Source: Acidobacteriota bacterium
GTDB lineage: Bacteria; Acidobacteriota; Vicinamibacteria; Vicinamibacterales; JAKQTR01
Reading direction: 5' to 3'
Length of the DNA stretch: 6,571 nt
Assembly (NCBI GenBank): GCA_026393735.1
Contig: JAPKZP010000651.1
Span: forward strand, 1 to 6,571
The notes beneath the pieces were generated by a model. The model searched no databases. It was not told where the DNA came from and saw only the letters and a list, made by a program, of their open reading frames with translations. How positions within the stretch are numbered: the first letter of the stretch is position 1; each line of letters starts with the position of its first letter. Both the position numbers and the translations under genes were made by a program. Positions 1 to 6,281 of this stretch are shown in pieces.

Positions 1-742
1 CCACCTCGAGGTCGGTCGCCATCTTGCCAAGCGTCTGGCCCAGGGTTCCCGTAAAGAGCACCAGGTACCCGCCGTTCAGGACGAGGAAAAACGCCACGAG
101 GGGGATGACGGGCAGCACATCGAGCTCGAGCGTCGAGAGCCCGCAGAGCCTCACGGTGAAATACAGCACCCCTGCGTCGATGCCGGCGATGAGCGCGAGG
201 TCGATCGCCGCTGCCGCAAGCCGGCGGCCCGGGGGAGCGCCCGCCGGCGCCTGATGCGTCGGCGGCGCATGTTCCGCCACTGGAGCCGGCGCCGCGTCGT
301 GTGAGACGGCCGCGATCGCAGGACGCTGCGCCACCGGGTCATCCGGCACCAGAGGCAAGGCGTCGCGTGGGGGTGTCTCGTGCCGGACACGGACGCGGCT
401 TGGCGTCGGTGTCGCCCGCCGCACCGCCAGTGGCGGCCGCGGCGGCGGCAGGACTGGCGGCATATCGTCGCCGAACAACGGGAGATCGATCGGGGCGGCT
501 TCGGCATTCGCGGCCAGGGGCCGATCGGCACCTGCCGGCGTCGGTGATCCGTCCGTGCGCCGGTAGCGGGCACCACGTGCGAGATGCGGGTCGCGAAAGC
601 CCGGGTCGGTCTGCGGATGAGACGATGGCGTGCGGCGCGCGCCGTCGGCGGGCGGCTGCGGAATCAGGGAGAAGTCGTAGCCGCAGTTCTTGCAGCGTTC
701 GCCGCTGTCGAAGCCGAGGTAGCCGCACTTCGGGCACTTCAC
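1..742 (-). CDS. Zinc-ribbon and RDD-domain membrane protein, N-terminal part
   Basis: I translated this frame by hand from the GTG at 742; it is open for 247 codons to the left edge, so the C-terminus is missing. Residues 1-21 are a rubredoxin-like zinc ribbon with C3, C6, C17 and C20 (MKCPKCGYLG, ERCKNCGY). Residues about 30-171 are a long linker rich in proline, alanine and arginine, probably disordered, including PPPRPP near 105-112. From about 172 the RDD domain begins: GRRLAAAAIDLALIAGI (R173/R174, D181) opens the first membrane helix; a second helix follows (about 205-230), then the family motif LGQTLGKM (234-241). RDD proteins are small integral membrane proteins named for conserved Arg-Asp-Asp; their roles are mostly unknown, with some reported ion transport. 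The GTGA overlap and strong Shine-Dalgarno suggest co-translation with the TPR gene. The family is clear from the motif; the function is not. Confidence 0.85.
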   Translation of the reverse strand, partial: MKCPKCGYLGFDSGERCKNCGYDFSLIPQPPADGARRTPSSHPQTDPGFRDPHLARGARYRRTDGSPTPAGADRPLAANAEAAPIDLPLFGDDMPPVLPPPRPPLAVRRATPTPSRVRVRHETPPRDALPLVPDDPVAQRPAIAAVSHDAAPAPVAEHAPPTHQAPAGAPPGRRLAAAAIDLALIAGIDAGVLYFTVRLCGLSTLELDVLPVIPLVAFFLVLNGGYLVLFTGTLGQTLGKMATDLEV

Positions 743-1596
743 GGCTGGCGCTCCTCGGACGGACGTGCCGGGGCCGGCGGTGCGGTGCCGCTCTGCAGCG
801 ACTCGAGCAGGGCTCGCTGGATGTCCGCACGCAGCCGCGTGGCCTCCCCGGCCAGGGGGTCGGCGTCCGGCACGGCGTCGAGCGTCGCGAGCGCGGCCTT
901 CAGGTACCCCGACGTCATCTGGTCCCGGGCTTTCGACAGGGCGACCTCGGCCGGTCCGGGCACTGGCAGCGCGTCGGGCGCGACGTGCACGGCGCTGCCG
1001 GCAGCCGGCTTGCTCCAGGCCAGATCGACGAGCGGCTTGAGCCAGTCGCGAGACGCGCCAAAGAAGATCGCGGCCCCGATGACGAGGGCCGCCAGCAGGA
1101 GCGGCAGCGCGCGCACGGGCCGCGGTGCACGCCCCAGCAGGCGCCGGCTGGTCAGCGCACGGGGTGGGTCGACGTGGCGGCCGGCCGGCGTTTCCGCCCC
1201 GCCGGTCGGGCGCCGGGCGGACAGCCGCTCGAGCCGCTCCAGGTACGCCCGCGCCATGTCGTGCGGGTCCCCCTGCTCCACCGCCGACGACAGCAACTCA
1301 CGCGCCGTCGTGCCGTCACCGCGGTGCAGCGCGGCCACGCCTTCATGGGCGAGTTCCTCGGACCGTCGCAGGCGCTCGGCGACCGCCCCCCGGGCCCGCT
1401 CGATGTACGTCCGGGCGCGGGCGTGCCCGCGATCGAGGAAGAGCACGCGCTCCCAGACGTTGATGGCTTCCTGATGGCGGCCGGCGAAGTAGTGCTCCAG
1501 CCCTGCGAGCAGCAACTCGTCGACCTTGGCGTCGCGTTCGACGTCGGGACGGTTCTCGTCCGGTCGCGGGGTGTTCGTGGGTCGGGACTCGGTCAT
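739..1596 (-). CDS. Single-pass membrane protein with TPR-like repeats
   Basis: A 285-residue protein. Residues 1-22 are polar and probably disordered. Residues 23-68 form a TPR-like helix pair (VDELLLAGLEHYFAGRHQEA, then WERVLFLDRGHARARTYIERA), and 78-125 form a second helical pair (HEGVAALHRGD, ARAYLERLERL). A basic, proline-rich stretch (126-162) leads to one membrane helix (about 163-180, LPLLLAALVIGAAIFFGA). Residues 217-265 form a third helical hairpin (SGYLKAALATLDAVPDADPL), and the tail is proline-rich. By the positive-inside rule the N-terminal repeats should be cytoplasmic and the C-terminal half outside; this is prediction. TPRs usually bind other proteins, so an adaptor role next to the NtrY/NtrX pair is possible but unproven. 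The ATG at 1596 has no Shine-Dalgarno and sits in an ATGA, as at other junctions here, hinting at coupling to a stop that is out of frame with ntrX as given. Its TGA overlaps the next start (GTGA). Confidence 0.8.
   Translation of the reverse strand: MTESRPTNTPRPDENRPDVERDAKVDELLLAGLEHYFAGRHQEAINVWERVLFLDRGHARARTYIERARGAVAERLRRSEELAHEGVAALHRGDGTTARELLSSAVEQGDPHDMARAYLERLERLSARRPTGGAETPAGRHVDPPRALTSRRLLGRAPRPVRALPLLLAALVIGAAIFFGASRDWLKPLVDLAWSKPAAGSAVHVAPDALPVPGPAEVALSKARDQMTSGYLKAALATLDAVPDADPLAGEATRLRADIQRALLESLQSGTAPPAPARPSEERQP
751..756 (-). promoter_or_regulatory. Shine-Dalgarno site of the zinc-ribbon/RDD gene
   Basis: GAGGAG on the minus strand, within the last codons of the TPR gene, ends eight bases before the GTG at 742. 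This near-ideal site and spacing decide the GTG start of the downstream gene. Confidence 0.65.
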
Positions 1597-2956
1597 GTGT
1601 TCGGGGCGAGGCGATACCGAGCGCGCGCATCTTGCGATACAGGTTGCTGCGCTCGACGCCGAGGATCTCCGCCGTCCGCGAGATGTTGCCTTGCTGCCGC
1701 GCGAGCGCCGCCAGGACGTACTCGCGTTCGAACTGGTCGCGGGCCTCGTGCAGCGGCTGGACGACGGCGGCGGCGGCGGGCACCGCGGCCTTCGAAGCGC
1801 CGCCAAGGAACGCCAGGGCGCCGGCGGCGATGACCTCGCCGGGCACCATGATCAACACCCGCTCGATGACATTGCGGAGCTCCCGGACGTTGCCCGGCCA
1901 GCCGTAGCCGAGGAGGACGGCCGTCGCCGCCTGGTCGAGCGTCTTCATCCGGCGCCCGTATTCGCGGGCGAACACCCGCATGAAGTGTTCGGCGAGCAGG
2001 GGGATATCGTCCGGCCGTTCCCGCAGCGGAGGGACGAAGATCGGGATCACGTTCAGCCGGAAGTACAGATCCTCCCGGAACCGGCCGGCCTTGATCTCGA
2101 CCGTGAGGTCCTTGTTGGTGGCGGCCAGCACGCGGGTGTCCACGCGCACGCGGGCGGTCCCCCCGACGGGCTCGACGACCTGCTCCTGCAGCGCGCGCAG
2201 CACCTTTGCCTGCGTCTTGAGGCTCATGTCCCCGATCTCGTCGAGGAAGATCGTGCCGCCGTCGGCCAGCTCGAACTTGCCCCGCCGGTCGGCCACCGCA
2301 CCGGTGAACGCGCCGCGCTTGTGCCCGAAGAACTCCGACTCCATCAGGTTCTCGGGGATGGCGCCGCAGTTCACCTCGACGAACGGTCCGCTGCGCCGCC
2401 GGCTCAGCGCGTGGATCGATCGCGCCACCAGTTCCTTGCCGGTGCCGTTCTCGCCCGAGATGAGGACGCGGCCGTTGGTGGGCGCGGCCATGGCCACCTG
2501 CTCGCGCAGCTGGTTGATGGCGTAGCTCTCGCCCACCATCTTGAAGTCCTGATCCACGCGGGCGCGCAGCGCCCGATTCTCGGCCTCGAGGCGCTGCTGG
2601 CGGAGGGCGTTGGCGACCACCAGCACGGTCTTGTCGAGCGACAGCGGCTTCTCGATGAAGTCGAAGGCCCCCATCTTGATCGCCCGCACTGCCGACTCGA
2701 TGTTGCCGTGCCCCGAGATCATCACGACCGCCGCGTCGACCTGCCGCTCGCGCAGGCGTTCCAGCGTCGTGAGCCCGTCGATGCCGGGCAGCCAGATGTC
2801 GAGGAGGATGACGTCGTACGCCGCACGCGTCAGGCGGTCGAGGCAGGCCTCGCCGCTCTCGACCACCTCCACGGTGTGCCCTTCATCGCGCAGCACACCC
2901 GACAGGGCGGCCCGCACGCCCGGTTCGTCGTCGACGATCAGGATCGAGGCCTTCAC
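1343..2956 (-). CDS. ntrX: NtrX-like sigma-54-dependent response regulator (with doubtful C-terminal run-on)
   Basis: Three domains in the standard order. The receiver (1-120) has acidic D9/D10, phosphoacceptor D53, S81 and K103. The AAA+ sigma-54 interaction domain (about 138-370) has Walker A GENGTGKE (168-175), the sigma-54 contact loop GAFTGA (215-220), Walker B GTIFLDE (234-240) and the arginine-finger region FREDLYFRLN. The Fis-type helix-turn-helix is at about 422-447 (GNISRTAEILGVERSNLYRKMRALG). When phosphorylated by the kinase encoded just upstream it should form a hexamer and open sigma-54 promoters. The GTG start gives MKASILIVDDE and a four-base GTGA overlap with the kinase. NtrX proteins normally end a few residues after ALGI, here about residue 454, near base 1594. 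Instead the frame stays open to 1343, adding about 84 arginine-rich residues that are only the shadow of the TPR gene in another frame. I treat residues beyond about 454 as non-authentic: a sequencing indel or a lost stop. Confidence 0.93.
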   Translation of the reverse strand: MKASILIVDDEPGVRAALSGVLRDEGHTVEVVESGEACLDRLTRAAYDVILLDIWLPGIDGLTTLERLRERQVDAAVVMISGHGNIESAVRAIKMGAFDFIEKPLSLDKTVLVVANALRQQRLEAENRALRARVDQDFKMVGESYAINQLREQVAMAAPTNGRVLISGENGTGKELVARSIHALSRRRSGPFVEVNCGAIPENLMESEFFGHKRGAFTGAVADRRGKFELADGGTIFLDEIGDMSLKTQAKVLRALQEQVVEPVGGTARVRVDTRVLAATNKDLTVEIKAGRFREDLYFRLNVIPIFVPPLRERPDDIPLLAEHFMRVFAREYGRRMKTLDQAATAVLLGYGWPGNVRELRNVIERVLIMVPGEVIAAGALAFLGGASKAAVPAAAAVVQPLHEARDQFEREYVLAALARQQGNISRTAEILGVERSNLYRKMRALGIASPRTHDRVPTHEHPATGREPSRRRTRRQGRRVAARRAGALLRRPPSGSHQRLGARALPRSRARPRPDVHRAGPGGGRRAPATVRGTRP

Positions 2957-5277
2957 GGTGCCGTTCCCTCTGTGCCGCCCTCCCGGCTCTCGCACGGCAG
3001 CTCGATGGTGAACCGGGAGCCCCGCGGCTCGTTCGGCCCGGCCTCCACGGTGCCGCCATGCTCGGCCACGATCCGGCGGACGATCGCCAGGCCCAGGCCG
3101 CTGCCTCGCTTCTTCGTCGAGAAGTACGGCATGAACAGCTTGTCACGCTCTTCGGCCGCGATGCCAGGTCCGTCATCGGCGATCACGATGCGCACGACGC
3201 CGCTCCCGGCGTCGTGGTGCGTTTCGACGACGATCTGGCCGCGCTGGTTGAAGGCCTCGATGGCGTTGTCCAGCAGGTTGATGACGACGCGCCGGATCTG
3301 ATCCGGGTCGAGACGGACGCGCGGCAGCGACACGGCGAACAGCGTCTCGATCTTCACGCTCTGGAACAGCCCGTCGTAGAGCGCGAGCGTTCCCAGCAGC
3401 ACGTCGTGCAGGTCGGTCGGGACGCGGCGCGGCGCCGGCATGCGCGCGAACTGCGAGAACTCATCGACGAGCGCCTTGAGCGAGTCCACCTCGCCGACGA
3501 TCGTGCCCGTGCACTCGTCCACGAAGGCCCGGACGTGGTCGGGCGCCGCCGCGAACTGCCGCTGCAGGCGCTGCGCGCTCAACTGGATCGGGGTGAGCGG
3601 GTTCTTGATCTCGTGCGCCAGCCGCCGGGCCACCTCGCGCCACGCGGCGACCTTCTGCGCGCGGATGAGCGGCGTGATGTCGTCGAGCACGAGGACGCGG
3701 CCCTCGAGCGGCCCGCCGTCGGCCTGCAGCGGCGTCGCCGCCACCGCCAGCTGGACCTCGCGACCGTCGCGCACGAGCGCGATCTCCTGTGCGGGCCACT
3801 CCTTGCCCGGGGCGTACGTCGCCGTGGCCAGCGTGGAAAGCGGCAGGAGGTCGCCGTGCCCGAAGACGGCCGACGCGGGCTGGCCGATCACCGTGGCGCC
3901 CAGGCCGAGGAGCCGGACGGCCGCCGGGTTGACGGTCCCGATGCGTCCGCGGGCATCGATCGTGATGACCCCTGTCGCCACGCGGTCGAGCACCGCTTCG
4001 GTGAACCGCCGCCGCTCTTCGACCTCGGCGTGCTTCTGCTGCAGGTCGATGGTCGATCGATCGAGCTGGAGCCGGCTCGTCGCCAGCTCGTCGGCCATCG
4101 TGTTGAACGCGTCCACCAGCGAGCCGAACTCGTCGGCGGTCTCGCGCTCGACCCTGTGCTCGAAGTGCCCCGCGCCGATCTCCCGCGCCGCCGCGGCCAG
4201 CAGCTGCACCGGCCGCGTGATGCGCTTGGCGAGGTAGAGGCCCATCCACGTGGCGCTCACCAGCACCATGAGCGTCACCATGAGGAAGAACGACAGGTAC
4301 ACGCCGGTGAGCGGGCGCTTGAGGACCTTCAGCTGCGTGTACGACTCGTACGCCTTCGTCATGCGCCGGGCCCTGAGCGCCAGCTCGCCCGTCAGGTGCA
4401 CCGTCGCCACGACGACACCCACGGCGGCGCCGTCCGCCTTCCGGACGACCGCGGCCGCGCGGATCAGCTCGCCGCCGCCCTCGAGCGGCTCGCGGATCCA
4501 CACGTCGGGCTGGCCGCCGGCCGCCCGGGTCGCCAGGCGATCGGACGAGGCGCGATTGGCCACCGCGGACATCGACGCCGACGCCACGTCCACCACGGGA
4601 ACCACGCGGGTCTCGGCCTCCGGACCGCGCTGCACCCGGTACACCTCGACGAGCGTCAGCTGCTGTCCCGACACCGGCGGCGCAATCGCGTCGCGCAGCA
4701 GCCGCACGTCCGGCGACGCGAGGTCCGCCGCGGCGAGGCTGCGCGCCAGGCGTGACGCCTCGCCGCTCACCTGTCGCTGGCGATCGTGGTAGTAGTCGCT
4801 CGCGATCCGCTGCGCCGAATCGAGGATCTCGTCCATCGGCGCGTTGAACCAGCGGTCGACGCTGTTGAAGATGAGCTGGCTGCCCACGAGGAGCACGAGC
4901 ACCGCCGGGACCAGCGTCATGGCGAGCAGCACGGTGACGAGCTTGGCCCGGAACCGGGCGAACGGAAGCCCGCGCTTGCGCTCCACCAGCAGCTTGATGA
5001 CGCTGCGGGCGAGGACGAACACCAGCGCGACCAGCATGGTGAGGTCCACGACCGACAGCGAGTAGAGCACGAACTCGCTCAGGAAGTCCGGGGCGAGTCC
5101 GCTCGAACGGTTCGCGAGCGTCATCGTGAACGACAGGACGCCGATGAGCGCCAGGATGCCGAGCAGCAGCAGGAGCGGATTGTCGCGGAACGGGCGGCGC
5201 CTGCGCGGCGGCGGCGGCGCCGCGGACGCGGGCGCGGAGAGGCGAAGCGACGTGGGCGATCCCAGCGTCTCAGGCAT
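2953..5277 (-). CDS. ntrY: NtrY-like membrane sensor histidine kinase
   Basis: A 774-residue kinase. After a proline/arginine-rich cytoplasmic start (1-33) come three membrane helices (about 34-55, 69-91, 111-133), a roughly 190-residue loop predicted outside the membrane (134-323), a fourth helix (324-346), a HAMP linker (347-400), a coiled stretch, a PAS domain (about 425-540) and the kinase core. The phosphorylated histidine is H555 in LAHEIKNPLTP, a signature typical of NtrY; the ATP-binding domain has the N box NLLDNAIEA (N671), DDGPGI (701-706) and GSGLGLAIV (725-733). It should autophosphorylate and pass the phosphate to the NtrX-type regulator encoded next, whose GTG overlaps its TGA. 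In Brucella the PAS domain of NtrY binds heme and senses redox state; whether this one does is unknown. The ATG at 5277 has no good Shine-Dalgarno and is preceded by another ATG four bases upstream in a different frame, so the exact start is less sure than the family. Confidence 0.94.
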   Translation of the reverse strand: MPETLGSPTSLRLSAPASAAPPPPRRRRPFRDNPLLLLLGILALIGVLSFTMTLANRSSGLAPDFLSEFVLYSLSVVDLTMLVALVFVLARSVIKLLVERKRGLPFARFRAKLVTVLLAMTLVPAVLVLLVGSQLIFNSVDRWFNAPMDEILDSAQRIASDYYHDRQRQVSGEASRLARSLAAADLASPDVRLLRDAIAPPVSGQQLTLVEVYRVQRGPEAETRVVPVVDVASASMSAVANRASSDRLATRAAGGQPDVWIREPLEGGGELIRAAAVVRKADGAAVGVVVATVHLTGELALRARRMTKAYESYTQLKVLKRPLTGVYLSFFLMVTLMVLVSATWMGLYLAKRITRPVQLLAAAAREIGAGHFEHRVERETADEFGSLVDAFNTMADELATSRLQLDRSTIDLQQKHAEVEERRRFTEAVLDRVATGVITIDARGRIGTVNPAAVRLLGLGATVIGQPASAVFGHGDLLPLSTLATATYAPGKEWPAQEIALVRDGREVQLAVAATPLQADGGPLEGRVLVLDDITPLIRAQKVAAWREVARRLAHEIKNPLTPIQLSAQRLQRQFAAAPDHVRAFVDECTGTIVGEVDSLKALVDEFSQFARMPAPRRVPTDLHDVLLGTLALYDGLFQSVKIETLFAVSLPRVRLDPDQIRRVVINLLDNAIEAFNQRGQIVVETHHDAGSGVVRIVIADDGPGIAAEERDKLFMPYFSTKKRGSGLGLAIVRRIVAEHGGTVEAGPNEPRGSRFTIELPCESREGGTEGTAP
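2965..2971 (-). promoter_or_regulatory. Shine-Dalgarno site of ntrX
   Basis: AGAGGGA on the minus strand, inside the last kinase codons, ends eight bases before the GTG at 2956. It favours the GTG start over an in-frame ATG at 2995, which would add 13 non-conserved residues before the receiver domain. Confidence 0.5.
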
Positions 5278-5292
5278 GCATGGGCCCGCGGC

Positions 5293-5826
5293 CTACGGAA
5301 TGAACGTGAAGCGGGCGAACCCGGTCGCCGAGCCGCGATCCCACGGCCAGAAGAACCAGGTCACCCGCGGACGCGTGCGGACGCGCACGCGGACGTAGTA
5401 CTCGACGTTGGGTTCGAGGTCCGCCGTGCCGAACAGCGGCAGCCGCTCGAACGCCGTCACGAATCGCTTCACGGCGGCCTTGTCGTCCGACACCTTGGAG
5501 TCTTCGATCCGGCCGTCCACGCTTCGGCTGAGCTGGTAGCGGCCCGTCAGCGTGTCGAACTGCACCGCCGCCGAGACCGTGGCGGTCGCCAGCACCCGGT
5601 CGAACCAGATGCTGACCGGCCGGCGCAGTTCGGTTTCGTACGTGAACGTCGTGGTCAACCCCGACTGGATGGCCTCGTCGAGTTCCTCGATCACGCCGTC
5701 GGTGAGGGTGCTCGAGACGTAGACGCGCCCGTCGCGCACGAGCGTCGACACCTGGACCTCGCCGGAGGTGCCGGCATCCAGCGCCACGGCGGCCAACACG
5801 ATCGCCAGGAGTCGGAGGGACGTCAT
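5293..5826 (-). CDS. DUF4390 domain-containing exported protein
   Basis: A 177-residue protein starting with ATG in an ATGA overlap with the nrdR stop. Residues 1-18 look like a signal peptide or N-terminal anchor: MTSLRLL followed by an alanine/valine-rich core, with possible cleavage near 17-22; there is no lipobox cysteine. The mature part is predicted mainly beta: a VYVSSTLTDG strand, a (T)TTFTYETELRR segment, WFDR near 75-77, the GRYQLSR strand at 95-101, and a C-terminal repeat of alternating V/R residues ending FFWPW...FARFTFIP. This pattern, the length and the place directly upstream of an NtrY kinase match DUF4390 proteins, which also precede NtrY/NtrX genes in Betaproteobacteria. 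No biochemical function is known to me. It is probably periplasmic, and a role as an accessory to the kinase is inference from context only. The stop is TAG, 15 bases before the kinase start. The frame is also open upstream into nrdR, but that part is a shadow of nrdR. Confidence 0.85.
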   Translation of the reverse strand: MTSLRLLAIVLAAVALDAGTSGEVQVSTLVRDGRVYVSSTLTDGVIEELDEAIQSGLTTTFTYETELRRPVSIWFDRVLATATVSAAVQFDTLTGRYQLSRSVDGRIEDSKVSDDKAAVKRFVTAFERLPLFGTADLEPNVEYYVRVRVRTRPRVTWFFWPWDRGSATGFARFTFIP

Positions 5827-6281
5827 TCTTTCGCGTTGATCAGATCTTTGAGCTCGGTCATGAACTCGCCGATGTCCCGGAAGTCGCGGTACACGGACGC
5901 GAACCGCACGTAGGCGACCTTGTCCAGCCGCTTCAGCTCCTGCATCACGCAGATGCCGATCTCCCCGGTCCCGATTTCCTTCTCGGGCCGATCCTGGAGG
6001 ATCCCCTCGATGCGATCCGCGATCGCTTCGAGGGCCGACACCGTCACCGGGCGCTTCTCGCAGGATCGGAGCATGCCGGCGATGAGCTTCTGGCGCTCGA
6101 AACGCTCGCGGCGGCCATCCTTCTTGATGACCATGTACGGGATCTCGTCGACGCGCTCGTAGCTGGTGAAGCGGCGCCCGCATTCCAGGCACTCGCGCCG
6201 GCGCCGGATGACGTCGCCTTCCTTGCTCTCGCGCGAGTCGACGACTTTGTCGCCCATGTGTCCGCAGTAAGGGCACTTCAT
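5823..6281 (-). CDS. nrdR: NrdR, transcriptional repressor of ribonucleotide reductase genes
   Basis: A 152-residue protein of the usual NrdR length. Residues 1-40 form the zinc ribbon, with ligands C3, C6, C31 and C34 (MKCPYCG and CLECG) and the basic RRRREC stretch between them that contacts DNA. Residues from about 46 to 136 are the ATP-cone, starting DEIPYMVIKKDG; this domain binds ATP/dATP and couples nucleotide level to repression. NrdR acts in the cytoplasm as an oligomer on paired NrdR boxes upstream of nrd operons. No ribonucleotide reductase gene lies here, and I saw no AT-rich NrdR-box-like palindrome, so its targets are elsewhere. The start at 6281 is fixed by conservation from residue 1, a good Shine-Dalgarno and the ATGA overlap with the upstream gene. 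Its own TGA overlaps the DUF4390 start in the same way. Identification is very secure. Confidence 0.97.
   Translation of the reverse strand: MKCPYCGHMGDKVVDSRESKEGDVIRRRRECLECGRRFTSYERVDEIPYMVIKKDGRRERFERQKLIAGMLRSCEKRPVTVSALEAIADRIEGILQDRPEKEIGTGEIGICVMQELKRLDKVAYVRFASVYRDFRDIGEFMTELKDLINAKE

Noticed and set aside
683..742. Similarity between the first residues of the RDD protein (MKCPKCGYLG) and of NrdR (MKCPYCGHMG)
   Set aside because: The second cysteine pair is spaced differently (C17/C20 against C31/C34); CPxCG starts are common to unrelated zinc ribbons, so this is convergence, not duplication.
301..1833. A 510-codon plus-strand open frame across the RDD, TPR and ntrX 3' regions
   Set aside because: Arginine/proline-rich low-complexity translation antisense to three coupled genes; a GC artefact.
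1526..3301. A 591-codon open frame on the plus strand opposite ntrX
   Set aside because: It is antisense to a gene with clear catalytic motifs, has a composition typical of the complement of GC-rich coding sequence, and shows no recognisable motif.
4051..4065. Short GATCGATCGA palindrome-like stretch
   Set aside because: It is within the kinase HAMP/coiled region, follows from codons for D, R and S, and has no partner or spacing suggestive of an operator.
3058..4755. A 565-codon plus-strand open frame opposite the kinase
   Set aside because: It is rich in R, H, D, E and L as expected from the reverse complement of GC-rich codons; the minus strand carries an intact histidine kinase.
5367..5395. 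Three copies of GCGGACG spaced 10 to 12 bases apart
   Set aside because: They lie inside DUF4390 and encode the alternating V/R beta strand; codon bias explains them better than a regulatory repeat.
4786..5913. A 375-codon plus-strand open frame opposite the kinase start, DUF4390 and the nrdR end
   Set aside because: It crosses three well-supported opposite-strand genes and has a repetitive R/E/H/Q composition without a domain signature.
5827..6276. Upstream extension of the DUF4390 frame through nrdR, giving a 327-residue protein
   Set aside because: The added part is the out-of-frame shadow of nrdR; a signal peptide begins at the ATG at 5826 that overlaps the nrdR stop.
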